64,000 nt of DNA from Nectonema munidae (taxonomy: Eukaryota; Nematomorpha; Nectonematoida; Nectonematidae). Within the stretch, counting starts at the first letter, position 1; each line of letters opens with the position of its first letter. The stretch is from positions 1 through 64,000 of the forward strand of contig JAUIRK010000310.1 in assembly GCA_030549495.1 (NCBI GenBank), written 5' to 3'. The translations under genes were made by a program, and so were the position numbers. The notes beneath the pieces are model-generated. The model did no database searches. It saw only the letters and a program-made list of their open reading frames with translations, and was not told where the DNA came from. Positions 10,901-25,300 of this stretch are shown in pieces.

Positions 10901-13237
10901 AATCAATAAAATATAATTCAAGTAACATCTCACGGAAACTATGTGTCACTAAGAGCAATAAAGTGATATATTAAAATGAAAATAAACTATAGTACCTTTG
11001 GACTTCTCTTTATATTATATTTAAACATCCTAAAAATGACGGGAGTCTGATTATGAAGTTCTTTCTTCACTAAAAAGTTGAGGCAATTTTGAAATCAAAG
11101 ATAAATACAATCACAAAATTAACCAAATATTTATAATTTCCCCATCAAATTGTTGTGTCACGTCTATCTTTTCTTTCTTTTTCTTCATATTAAGTAACAT
11201 CGATTCAATGGTTGTATTGTAATGTCACAGCAAAAATAAACATTTTACAAACTTTTAATCTAAAAAATCTGCAATTATAAAGTGATTTAAAACATACCTC
11301 TAAAATTTAGGAGACAAAATTTACACGTATACTTCTTTTTCCATGTGTTTATAATGTACATCAGTTTAATAATGAATAATTTTGACTTCATTTATATAAA
11401 AAGATTAAGTTAAAGGTAAACTGGATGTATTTTTATTGACAAGGCTCTAATGTACAATTGATGCCAAACTATAAAATAGTTAACAGAGATTAGGTTAGAA
11501 CTCGGGGTCATCTGGAATCTTAACTTACTCTCTAGCATACTTGCCCTTGCTGATGCTACCCATTTAGGATTAGGTTTTTAATGATGTATAAATGATTCAT
11601 TTGATAAAAAAGAACAGATTTTTAAGCCTTTGTTCTTTGTTTTAATCTATACATATAGCCTTCAGCTGATAAAAATTTTGGTGATCATAAGTTAGTTATT
11701 TTTTTTAATTCCCTGGCAAACGCGCTACCTTGTATTTTACATATACTTTCTATACATTTGGTTGTTACTTTTTGTTGTTTCCCGTGGTCTTGCCATACTA
11801 CTGATAAATAAAAACGATGATGCTGAGAGTTAGCCATCTTTAGTTTGAAATAATAATAATAGTAATAATAACGACATAATTATAAAGACAATAAAATTTT
11901 ATTTAAATTTTTTTCTTCAAGTGGTGGATGAACGTTTTACACTTGCTATTGGTTGAAAAAGGCTTAAGAGTTGAAATATGCTATTGAATAAAGTTTTGTC
12001 TTTTTTTTTATTTGTCGGTTTCGCATCCAAAAGAAGGGATAATCTTCCATAGTTGAAGAGATGGTAAGAATAGTCATGATTGGCAATCGAACCCAGATAA
12101 TCAAAAATTTATCCTAAGTAGGTTAAATTTCAAGAACCATTTCGATTCTATATTTTCTTATTAGTTAATTTAAAACTAATTTACTTTTTATAACTTTCAA
12201 ATTTTGTCGAGTCCGGCATTACATGTAATAAATAAAAATTTAGTAGATTCGAATAAAGCTCTTCTTTATTTTTACTAAATTGCAGGAGCCAACAAAATTT
12301 AAAAGTTTTAGTTTGTGATTTTTATAAATTTGTCTTCCTATTTTTATTATTTTAAATCAAACATGGAGCAATTATAAAAAGGTATCAAATTAAATGCAGA
12401 CCAAATAGGTAAATAGGTTGAATTTATATTCAAAAACCTAATGACTTTCATCTTGTTATCTCCCGATTTTTATTATTTAAAATCAAGCACGGAGCAAACT
12501 TTATCATAAAAAATTATAAAATTAAATACACTGGAAAGCCTAGTAATTGATTAAATATTTAAAATGACAATTGTTTTTAAACCTTATTATAAAAAAAATC
12601 ATACATGGGGGTAACTTTTTCCTAAATGGCATTCATAAGCAATTAATTATAGTGAATAAAATTATTAGAGGTTATTGAATGCATTTTAAGAGTTCAGAAG
12701 ATAGTGAGTAAATATATGAAAGGTTATCTAGCGTTTTCAACTTCTTAAATTTTATATTTACAGAATTATATACACATTAACCTTCCGTTAAGAGTCTTTT
12801 CAACCTTTTATAAATGACTTTATATTTGGAAAATATCTAATTTGAAATGGATTAAGAATTAATTTTTAATTTGAAGGAAGAATTAAGAGCCCCTATTTAT
12901 TTATTTATATTTTTTCAAATATAGAAATGCAAAATATAAATGTCTTCTTAATATTTTTTGATAGAGCAGCAACAGAGATAAACAAATCATCATGTGATTT
13001 TATGGAGAATTCAAATATTAAATATGATACCATTGAAATTTCGGTTTTTTTACTCCTTTGATGATACTATTATTAAAATGACTACGAATAATATTATTGT
13101 TAAAAATTTGATTATTAAACATTTTAAACCTTAGGGTCTATTTTTATCTTTTTTTGAATAATAAGTTATTTTCTTTTTTAAAATTAATAGGATAAACCTT
13201 TTGGATATTTATATTTCTAGATATAATATTAAATTGT
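10901..13237. other. RBSN: Intergenic region upstream of RBSN
   Basis: No coding block recognised. It should hold the RBSN promoter and any 5' UTR exons. A plausible 3' splice site (ATATTTCTAG, ending at about 13220) lies just before the first coding exon, so a non-coding leader exon is likely further upstream. A partial tandem duplication lies at about 12341-12500. Confidence 0.4.
12335..12500 (+). repeat. Imperfect direct repeat with 126-bp spacing
   Basis: TTTTTATTATTTTAAATCAA with CATGGAGCAA at about 12341 recurs as TTTTTATTATTTAAAATCAA with CACGGAGCAA at about 12467. This is a local duplication with no coding content. Confidence 0.5.
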
Positions 13238-13382
13238 ATGGCTAATTACCCTGCTTCATCAATTATCGAGGGTTTTCTCTGTCCTATTTGTTACAAAGAC
13301 TTCAAAACGATTGCTAATTTAAATTTTCATTTTGAAGTATCACATGAGAATGAAGATAAAGCAATTTTTCAATCGATTAAAG
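13238..13382 (+). CDS. RBSN: RBSN coding exon 1, C2H2 finger
   Basis: The start codon is ATG at 13238, the first in frame after a likely 3' splice site. The exon encodes EGFLCPICYKDF and the histidine pair of the N-terminal C2H2 finger, and ends in phase 1 before GTAAGA. Confidence 0.9.
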
Positions 13383-16300
13383 GTAAGAGTGATAATTGAG
13401 AAAAGCTTTTATAATCTGTATTATTTTAAGAAATTTTCACAAAAGCACGAAATGCTGTTTTGCCTTATAGAAATGAAGATAGTCAAGAACGTAATTCAAA
13501 TTTGCCTGAACAGGAAATAGGTAGTCTTATTCTCTAATATCGCTTACCTATCTGCATACTATTTTAATTAATAGAGTACCATTTTTTAAATTGTATTTAA
13601 AATTTTTTTAGGAGTTACTCGTGCGTGCACTCTTGATTTCAAAGCTTTGAGATGTGCATTCTCTGAAAGATATGTCTTAGAAACCAATAAATTGTTGATA
13701 CGTTTGGATAAGTTGTTACTGTCTCAACCACCTGAACTCGTAAATAATCCAAAGCTCAATCGTAAAGGTTACAATCTACATATTTTGTATATATAGTATT
13801 TTTTAATTTCAGATAACTGATTTCAATTAAATCATTAAAATTTTAATATAATTTATAGCCTTGATAATTGAGGCAAATCTTTCTACTCTGAAAAGCTTCA
13901 ATCAGAAATCCACGTTTGGTATCCCTGTTGTAACCACCAAACTCGATGCTCTGCTGCTGGTTGATTGCAAACTCATATATTTCCACATGTTCATATTGTT
14001 TAATTATGTATGGGTTTTTATAACCCAATGAGAGCGGCATTTCTAATGAAATTGAGTCAATCAACTATAATACTTTCTGTTTCACTTAATCCTTTGAAGA
14101 CCAATGTGATACCGGTGAACCAAGAAATGAAAATCATCTGCCTAAAATATATAAAATTTGATAGGAAAAGAAAATAGATGATTTGTATTTGGCTGTTTAG
14201 GCTTTTTTTTTAGGATCAATCTTGATCGGATAAAGGTACCAAGGTTTCAAAAATATTTTTAAATAAATTGAGATCAAAAACTAAGGAAATTTGATTTATT
14301 TTGTAAATATATTTGAACACTATTTTTTTTTATAAAAAACTGAAAAAAAAATTAGTACCAAATGTTTCTTTCAAAAGTTCTACTTAGAGTATTATAGTAT
14401 TAGTTTTATTGTTTTGAAAGATTTCAATCTTCGGCTTTTCTGAAATTAACCTTCTTTTTACGTTTGCTTCGATTAAATGTATCACTCTTAAAAGTTTCGA
14501 AATAGCGCTATAAAATTGCTAATGACGTTCTAGATCCAAATATACCCTTTGCAGTAACAACGATGTTCATTCTGTTTATCACAAAATATTGATCCTGGAC
14601 TGGAGATTTAAAATGATTTAACTCACAGAAATGCCTCTTCGGATTGATGAAAGAGTTCGTTAAGACGCCAAGGACTGAAAGTGCTAGAATGTTTGAGTTT
14701 ACTCTATCAAAGTTTCCCGAAATAACACAAGCAAAGTTGAAGAAGGGCATCTTTATATGAACCGCAATTTAAAGAGGTATCTTCAAAGATAAGACAACAT
14801 TCGATGAACTGAACTTGCTTTCTAGAATGCTTTCCATTGGATATATTAGAATTTGCTTAGTCAACAGGAGAACAATGGACTGCGGCATTAACGTGTTACT
14901 CAGCAATAGATTTCGCATGTCACATGAACTTCCTTTCTTTGACTCCCATCACAAATTTTTCTAAGGCAACTTTGAAGCAGTGTCTCCTGAGCATATGTAA
15001 AGATTTCACAGGGACTTTAGGGCTATTAAGAAACAATATCTAGACTTCTATAATCACAGCACTCTGGCTGACTGCTGCTGGTTACTTCACCATGGTAAAC
15101 CAGACCATGATAACGCCAGACAGTTCCAATCTAAATGTTTCTATCCTTGGTTTGACCTTTTTGTGTACATTCACTCTTTGTAGGATGATAATTATGTTTT
15201 TGACGCATTTACTTTATGAAATGTCTTTATTTTTTACGTCCAAGATTTCAAAAAGATAAATATGTAAATAATCTTTGTAGTGAAAAATAGAGGGGGCGCA
15301 TACAAATGGATTTAAATTTTGAATTCAGCATTAAAAATAATCTAAAAAAGTTGATTTGCGTTTACGATGAATATAATGCGTTTAATTTAGTTGACCAGTA
15401 ATAGAATATAATAGATCATCGTTTGAGTTTCACGCCCTCCATATCCTATATTTGTCGTTTTTGTGATTTCCTTTTTTCAAATTTTAAAAGTAAGATTTTC
15501 CTTTATTTCTAGACTTTGAAAAAAATATTTCTCCATGGATTCCAGACTCCTTCGTGGCGAACTGTCCCTCGTGCGGGCGCTCTTTCAGCCTAATCAGCAT
15601 GCGAAAGCATCATTGCAGGCTTTGTGGAGTCATCACATGTTCTTCATGCTCGGTCTTTCTGTGTCGAGAGTTGGCATTCAAGATGCTTGCTCCTCACAAT
15701 CACAACCTATCTCCCTCCTCTCTCCAATCAGAAGAATGCGAGTCCGTCTGCTCCGATGATTTAGCAAGTAATTCTTCCAGCTTTCAGGTATCTGTTAATT
15801 TATACCTTTGATACTTGCATTTGAATATATGCATATATAGGCACTATACTCCATTTTATACGTACAATTATTTGTGTATGTGGTTTAAAAGGGGATTCAA
15901 AGTTTTGAAAATTAGTTTGCTTTTTATAAGATTTGTTCTGTGTTTGATTCTCTTGTGTTACGCAAAAAATCTATTCGGCTTTAAGCATAATTTTTAGCCA
16001 AACCTGTATTCTTAGAAAAACGGCACGGATAATACGCCTTTTCGATTGAGCAGCATAAACAGCGTCTATATAAGCCTTTTTGAATTTTTTCGAAAAATAT
16101 AAACTTTTTGAATTTTTTTGAAAAATTTTTTTATGCTCTTTTCATTTTTTTGTGGTTTGCAGTTTTTTGATTTGTGATAAATATTTTTTAAATAAATAAA
16201 TAATTTCTTTAGATACCTATAATTTGCTTAACATTGCACATAATCTTTCGGAAAATATTTAACATTTGAAAATCTTAGTAAAGAACCGTTCTCCACATTA

Positions 16301-19300
16301 TTTCGATTAAATTTTTAGTAAATACTAAATTTTTTACCCCTATAAATGGTTTTTATGATGTACTTTTATTTGCTAGGGTGTTTAATTTTATAAATGGCGT
16401 TCTTTTTTTTCTCATCTTATCTTTTTTCTTCTCCCATTAGATTTATGAACTTTTTTATTAGTAAAATACTATTCTCAGTTAACTCGATAAAAATGGGGAA
16501 AATGTAGCCTTTTATTTTGCTTCATTGATTAGAAAATGAATTATCACAACTTAAAAAGCTGTTAACATTTAGAATAATTTCATTGCATGAATTTTGGTCA
16601 CAAATTTGATTTAAAGAGAAAAAAAGATTTTAAAATTTTATTGTTGTAAAAATTCCCATGTAAAGCAAAAAACTCAGTAATTAACGTGGTGAAGCGCATT
16701 TTATCACATTATCAGTTTGATACTTTTATATCAAATTGCGTAAACTCAACTGCTTCTTCCGTGATGAGATGAGTTTAAAATGTTCTTATAGCGCAGCTGG
16801 GGAGTTCGGAGAAAATTTCCGACTTCCAATTCCGACTTCCAATTCCGACTCGCCAGCCCGGTCTTAGAGTCGATCATTTTACCATGCATGACTGTTAGGC
16901 AAATGTATAGTAATGGTTGGCACATTCTTCATTCTAGAATATTTCGCCCCAGTCAGATTCTTCGATGCTTCGCTTTCTTCGAAGATTTTCTAGCAACTCT
17001 CTCAAGCGTTCGGATAGTCTCGCCTCCGTAAACACATATGCCACGTCCTCTATCGACGACGCATCCTCTTCATCACTGCGCCCACGTCGTATACGCGTTT
17101 GTGAATACTGCCTGTCGCTTCTGTGCCGACGTTTAGAAATGACTCAATTCCGAAACACCACTTCTCCCATCTCCTACTTATACTCCGTACTCCTTTAACC
17201 TTTTCAAGTTTTTATTTAAATTTTATCCAACACTGATGTCTCATTCCGTCTAAAAGGTAATAAACTAAAAGCTTTTTTATTACCACCTTGAATCACTTTG
17301 TAAAGAAAAAGCATTAGAGTAAGTTGTCAACTTTGTATCTTTCACCGTTTTATAAAACTTTGAGGACTTTTACTGACCCAGTCATAAATTTTTTCTTCGT
17401 AAATTCAAGTTTGATAATAATTGACGAAATTATGTTACTAACTTGTAAATAATGTTTTCATTAGTGCATATTAATCCATTTTATCGCAGGAGAAGCGGAC
17501 AGCATTTAGTAATCTAATAGAAGACTACCTTAATCTTTATATTTACTTGGGAGTTATCGTATAAAATATTTTGAAATTGGATTCGGTGTCTATGCTTTTT
17601 TAATTAGTTCCATAGTCAATAAGTTTAGTTATTTGATTAATTAGTTAAAGAAGCTATTTATCTAGCTATAGTAACTTGGTAAGGTTACTTAGTTTATCCT
17701 TTATTTAGTTAATTTGTGGATAGTTCTTTTATACGACGTAGTTGGTTAATATAAATTGACCCTTATCGATTGCTAATATCAATATATAGTACTTATTGAC
17801 GCAATAGTGATTTTAGAAAGAAAGAACGATTCCAGCGAAATATATAAGACATCATTTAGAGCGCGTCATCCGAAGAACAGTTTATCAGTTAAGTCAGAAA
17901 GTGTTCACAAATCAATGTGTGCTTTACCCCACTTTCCACTCTATTTCTCCTTTATTTTATTTTAGAAGTTGTATGAAAGTATTGAGGAGGTAAAAGCTCT
18001 TCATCAAAAGTATATGAAAATTTCGCCGTCTCTAACGTAAGTGACTATAACTTTTCTACACCACGTCTTCCACCCCTTTAGATTCTTTAATATAATATGT
18101 CTATCTTTATTTAGCCGTGATAGCTCGCAAGATGGAAACATACCCTGTAGCTTACAAGAAGCAAAAAGTATACGAGACAAAATTTTATCTTTGGGCGAAT
18201 CGATCGATACTTTGAGGTATACAAATTTGTCATTTGTTGTACCCTTCTTGCTATTCTCATGTGTTGCTTAATTAATGTAGTGTCAACTCTTTGAGGCCCT
18301 CATTTTGAAAAGTGATCGTAGCTTTTTAAATGAGTTTTTAAATATTTCGCCTGAAAGATTGAATTCATTATACATTTAATTGATATAATTACTAAGCTTT
18401 ATGCATATAACTTTAAAAAAACTGTCAAACGAATCAAATGATAACAGACTAATACGTGAATAAACTGTATTATTTCAAATGTATTCATATATTTTTTCGC
18501 TAAATTGAGAATAAATATCAACTGATATAATCTTACTAGCCAGTCCTGTGGTCGTTTCTCGCTTCGCTCGAAACATAGGATCATTGATCACAAATCATAT
18601 AAATAATTTAAACCAATCAAAATGCTTCCAGTGACAGACACACAGACGCTAGCCTATTATTATATAGATTGCAGGTTAAAGTAAACGTTGGTAATATATT
18701 AGCAATGGCTTCATAAACTTGAATGATATTCGTAGTAGTGAAAGTTTTCGAGTCACATGTCTCTGCGTTTAGCTCTTTCAATTCAATCAAAGAAGCATAT
18801 GAAAAGCTGCTTTGAGTAGTTACGATTTGTAGGTGGGTAGGCTTTGCTTTTTCCTGTTTGCAAAAATTTTATTTAATTCAATTAAATATGGAGAAAAAAT
18901 AGCTAAATTTTAATATAATTATAAATTAAGAAAACCTTTTTTGATTATAAAATTACTCTATAAATGCAAAAAGAGCCGTAAAACAGTAAGTTTGTGCCAA
19001 CTAAAACTCTTTGAGTTACAATTCTAAAAAATTTATTACAATTCTTTTTTGCTGCATCCTAATCTTAAAGAATTGGGGTGAGGTCTAATTTTGGAGAATC
19101 TTAAGCTTATTGTAAAATACATGAAAAAGATTTCGAATATACCATGGGATTATAAACGGCTAAGTATAACCGCTTATAAAAACTCTATAACGGCCAAATC
19201 TGGACAAGCTATTTTCGAACGATATATGCTATATAATAGTAAACATGTTGTACAAACTTTTTGATAAATGAAATATAGAAAGTTTCTCCTTTAAATATTT

Positions 19301-22300
19301 TTATATACTCTCAAAATCACCCATGCATAATAAAAATATGGCTAATATGACTTCTCCTTTAAAGACGACCTTAGTCTATGCCTATAATGTTAGAGCTGTT
19401 CTTTTTCTATTTTCATCTACATAATTGACTTCCTTTGAATTCTTTTTTTCCTTTGAATTTTTCTTGAATTTTTTTTCCTTTGAATTGATTTTCCTTTGAA
19501 TTCTTTTTTTCGAATTAAGTAAAGAGATCGTGTCTTCCAGTTCCGAGTGTTTGCGTCTTGAAAGGTGTAAGCAGTTGCCTTTTTTGTCTTCAAAGAAGTG
19601 TTCCCTTTTACAGAATAATATTCGCAACTTCGTCGTTTCCTTCCTCAAAGATCGCCTCCTCACTCTTCCTCCTCTCCCCGATCGAGCCGTTTATGAAGTA
19701 TTTTCGCGCTTAAATACCTTTTCTTTCCATTTTATTTGAAAGGCGTGAGCATCATCTTCTCAAAGCGCGGTTCAACTTTTTGATTCAACTTACGAATCTA
19801 CATGAAACTTTATTTTATTTCATAGATAAGTATTATTAATTGAAATTACTCGTATTCGCGAGATGTCTTTTACCTTTCAAAAATGCTAATCAACGTAACC
19901 ACATCTTTCTTATAAAGGATCGATACGGAAGATTGCGGGAAGACAAATTTTCGCTTTTCTAATCTTTTTAACAAAAGATTTAATTTGAGGTCAATAGATA
20001 ACGGCATTAATCCTCATCAGTACAGTAAAAAATATCCACGCGTGTGTATAAGCAACTACATTTTGTAGTATAGCAAATTTTATATGCTCATTTATATGAT
20101 TGTATAGCAACCGCTGTTGAGCATGTAAAGATATAAAAATTTATTAATGTAAATATTACACTGAGTCCCCTTTGGATATCTTTTTTTCCATTTTTTTCAA
20201 ATAAGTTCTTACTTCATCAGAAATTTTCCTATTAGTATATCTTGCAATTTGTAAAAAGATATCTTCATTGTAAAAAAGAAAAAAACAATCAACTTCATCT
20301 TTTGGATCACATGATGATCTCGGTTTTTGATGCGAAATATTTCTACATAATGAACGAATCAACGGAGGTTTTTTTGAATACTTTATATTATTACAATAAA
20401 TGTGATCTTGCTCATCTTGAAATTAATTATAAATTGAGTCTAACTAACATCTGTATTACTTTCATATGAAGAATTTTCAGCACATATGTCTATGTTACCT
20501 TCATTCGATTCAACATGTTGTTGTTGTTTGCCTCCACGATTTGTCATCTGGGTGTCGACAGATCGATGATGGCCGCAGCATTTATCTTGTTTGCCAAGCT
20601 GTCCCCCCACCTCACGAGCAATTGGCTGACTGGGTCGGTCCAGAGGTTAATATGAGTGAGGGATGTGTGTAAGTGTGTACATGAGAACAGATGTTGAGTG
20701 TTGTGTGTCTTAGTGTTAGATAGGGGGCATATTGGGCTGTGGTGTGTGGCAGGGCTAATTTTGTTCATGTATTCGTATAGTAGTGGCGATTTGTTGGCTC
20801 TAAGTTGTGCTAGTTTGTGGCGTGTTTGTGTGTTTAATTCTGTTTCTTGTGAGCTAATTTGTGGGGGAGGTTTGTTGATGATGTTGTTTTTTTGTAGTGT
20901 GTTTAAATAGTTTGTGACTGCTTGAGAGTGGATGATTTGGTTTATGTGTGTTTGGTCTTGATTGGGAAACTTGTTTTCGCATGTGTGATACAGTATTGAG
21001 TGAGGGTAGGTAAAAGCTGTGTTTTTGATGTGTTTGTGGGTTTTTGTTGCATGGTATAAGTGGTTTAAAGTGTGTGAAGAGTTGGCGGCTTTAGCCCTAA
21101 TGTTAGATGTATGAATGTTTATATGTGTTTTTAGTGGTAAGACTAGTGATTCTATATGTAGATGTTGTGTATTTGTGTCTTTTGTGTGTCCAGTGGCTGT
21201 TCTTAAAGCTGTATTTTGAATTGTTTGCCGTTTGTTGTAGTTTGATTGAGAAAGTGTAGGTCCCCATATGGTTGAACCATACTCAATGATTGGTCTTGTT
21301 ATTGTTTTGTATGTATTTGTTATTGTTTCTTTATCTTTACCCCACTTTGTGCCAGATAGAGCTTTGATAACATTTGGTGTTTTGGTGGCTTTATGTCTAG
21401 TGATTTTTGTGTGTGTGTTGTATGATAGTTTAGGATAAAATGTTTTGCCTAGTATTTTAGGGTGTGTGGTTGTTTTTATAGTGTGGTTGTTTATTTTGAT
21501 ATTGATGGGTGTGTTGTATTCTTTGTTAAACTGCGTGAAGAGTGTGGTTTGTGATTTGGAAGTATTCAGAATTAATTTATTGTTGTTCATCCATGTATAA
21601 ATCTTAGTTATGTATTTTTGTAAGTCTTCTGTAGCTGTGTTTATATTTGGATGTGTCGAGGTTATTGTGATGTCATCTACATAGGTTAACAAGTGAATGT
21701 GGGGTTTAGTTTGTCTAGGAATGTCTGAAGTGTAAATGTTGAAGAGAATGGATGACAGTGTGCTTCCTTGTGGTACGCCTGAGTGAGTATATTTTTTCTT
21801 TGAGGTTTGATTGTTGAACTGTGTGTAAGCTAGCCTGTCTCTGATATAATTTGAAATGTACTTAATGAGAGTTCGGCTAATATTTGTTTTGTGTATAAGC
21901 TTGTTGATTAATAGAAAAAAAAAGCTACACGTGGATGCAAATCTTGGCAACAACGCCTCATCTTCAAGAATTCTCTTCAAGACGGTGGTCGCATCAATTT
22001 TTTCGAATCAACATCATCGAGATCAATTGCAGAACATTCTTGATATTGAATATTCTCTTCACACTCACTTTCATAATCGTTTTCCAAGTCTCGTCTTCAT
22101 AATTGGAATCTAATATGAAAGATGATCTTTGGGACTTTTTCTTTAAAAATATTTTATAACAAGAAAATTTTACTAAATATGAAAATATGAATAAATATTT
22201 AGCTGCTAGCTACACTTTAAGACTTATTCATTTTGAATGAAATAATGACAATCTACTTATACGCGAATACAAAACTTGTTGAAAGTAGTTTCATGTTTTT

Positions 22301-25300
22301 AAGCCTACGCTACAAAGTGTAGTCATGTTGTACGCTTGATCCAAAAAAGTGGAAGTTTCATACATAGACCTCATCTTACAAGATTAAATTGCGTGTACTG
22401 ATTTACTACATAAGAATCCGTATCGTCAAAAAATGTAAGCTTTGTATTATTATTGTCATAAAGTGAAAAAATTTTAATTTAAATTCCACAAACTACAAAA
22501 TGTAGGACGTTGCACGGAAGAGAAGAAAAACTTCATCATCAAGAAAAAACAGTCGGAAGAAAAGTCTTCCTTTTAGTTACAGGAGAGCCTTGATTCTCTA
22601 TAGTACTTCGATTCGAGTTGAAAGTGTACAGCACAATGTGCAGATTATAAAATTCAAAATCATCCTCTTTCTCTTTGATCGTATGGATGGGTGGGAAATG
22701 TAAAATTCTTTGAAATAGCTTTACAAGTTATACCTTGCTTGACTATGTGTATTGAAGCTGTTGAGAAAAGTGAAAAGTTATGGTACTAAGCATTTTCTAT
22801 AAGGAAATATATTAATGTATTTCCTTTCTTATATTCCATGTTCCATTAAGATAAGTTTTCCCCTTCTTGCTCTTTATTAGAGTCCGGCAACGGGGCTCGT
22901 ACTAAGTCTCATCAAACCGTTAAATTATTCTTCTGAAACTGTGACTTCAAGACCAAAATATCACGTCCATTTAGAAAACAGTAGAGAGGAAAAAGATGTG
23001 ATAAGAGAAAAACGTTAAATATTTAAGAATGAATGAAATGATTGTGGAAAACAATATTCTTAAGGCGCGGAAAAGCTTAATGTTTTGACTCTACTAATCT
23101 AGTTACAACATATATTTCTCTCTGCCCAACGTAGGCCGAGAAAAAGTGCTAACTATTTTAAAAGAAACTATTGCTACAAAAGCACAAATTCGTTCAAATA
23201 CACTAAACGTTCGTTAAAACGAAACTCAAGGGACCAGAGAAATTATTTCATTATAAACAGTTTTACGATAAATCTGTCACAAGTTTGATAACCATGGGTT
23301 GCCAAGCCTAAAAATGTGTATGTGCAATAATGGGAATATTTACTTTTCGAAATTTATAGATTGTAGTCTTGATAATTTTAACCTAATTTCAAAAATAAAA
23401 ATAAAAGGTTGATAAAAAATGAAAAAAATACAGTGTTTCATTTATTCAATAAGACATAAACATTATGAATACATGGAATGAGTGAAAAATGATAATGCAA
23501 GTCCAGAACTTAAAATCTGTTATTAAAGTTTGCTGAGTACAAGTTATTTTTCTCTTAGAGGGAGGCTCTTTCTTTAAATTTGGTAATCCCATTTAAAACT
23601 CTTCTGTATCTTCTTGAGCTTCTGAATATCGAATTAATTTTGAACAGTGATCAATAACTGCTGAGTGTGATGGTATCGGTGTTGGGCCAGGTAAGCCAAA
23701 ATCATCACTATCATCATTTGTATTTTCTTGTACTTTCTTTACTATTGCAACAATAGCTTCATCGGTGAGTGGGGTTTTTCTGTAATTAAGTCGTCAATCA
23801 TAAAATCTACTATCTGTTTCATAAGCAGTTTCACTAAGTGATTGGATTAATTGGCAATAGACAAATGATCTTCTGGGTCATCGTTATCTTCATTCTCAAT
23901 TCTGAGAATCCTCTTTCTATAGGCTGACTTTTGAAGCCACAATAATCAAAACAGTTGGCTTTTGTTTTTTGTTTCACACGTGTCCATGCCTGACTCATTA
24001 GACTAATGCATGGGATTTTTTTGCCCCCCTCCCCCTAGAAATATATAAACGTGTACACTTTTTTATAGTCCCTACCCCTCTAAGATCAGTTCCCATTCTA
24101 TTTGGAGTCTGGCGACATGGCTACATGAAGTAACTTTACTATGGGAAGGAAGAGGAAAATTTCTGATGTTGTGAAAAGAGGCGTTGACCGTTAAGTGAGA
24201 GCAAGAGAAAGCGAGGATGAAACAAAGCAAGAAGCAACAAAAAGAGAGGGGGGATAATAGACTGTTAAAATTGAGATTGGTGCGTAGCCTTGCACTCTTC
24301 TCTCTTTACCTAACAATAATGCTTGACTATTCGTTGATTGCATGCTTTATCCAATGAAAATGAATTTCGATTTATCCAATGGTTTATTAATTACAATAAG
24401 GGTCTCACAGAAATTATCTCTTTATAAGCAAAATTTCGTTATATCCAATTCGAATTAACCGACTTTTGTTACTATGACATGATAGGACAAATGGCCGGAT
24501 CGAGGATATATTTCGTTATATCCGATTTTGTTATAACGAAAGTTGAGTTATTTGAAAAATGAAAGTGAATTGATGGAAATATGTTATCACTTTTAGCTGG
24601 TTTCTTTCTCTTTTTCAATTTTCCATGAAATTAATTTGAACAGATATGCAATTTAATTAGATATTTTGTTTTATCACTAAATTTATGATTCAAGTTTTCA
24701 GAAAATTTGTATCGAATATATATATATATTCATGCACACATACAATTACATTCATAACACGCGCTTTTTGACAGACAATCAAACTCAATGTATATGTAAG
24801 TCTTAAGATGCATGATATTCCAATTCCTTCAAAAATCTGTGATTATCCTGGAGTTTTGTCGACCACAAAGCGTGGGAACCCTTGATATTCAGTCTTTCAT
24901 TATTAATTCCTTTTGTTTTCTCTATCATACATATTATATATGCTGAGTAAAACCTCTCCATTATCCATTCGAAGACCACTTTGACATCATTGTGTCTAAA
25001 AATGAAACTCATCTGGTCTAAATATATAAAATTTAATTGAAAAAGAAAGCAGACGCTTAGTATTTGTTTTAACCTTTTCAGGCATTGGTTTTCTATTGAC
25101 TGCTTTCTTTCTCAATGAGTTGTTTTTATATAAATTAAACAGACGAAATCACTTTCTATTTTAATGCACTCTTTTTATACTTAGAATAGTCGCAAAAATT
25201 TTGAAATGGAAGAAGAATCTCTATTAGATGCCGAGAGAAAAACTAGCCTTCAAACACACAAGTTATACAAGGAAAAGTATAAACCTTTCAATGGTAACAC

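Noticed and set aside
15535-15759. Overlapping 74-residue ORF across RBSN exon 3
   Set aside because: Shadow of the FYVE-coding frame.
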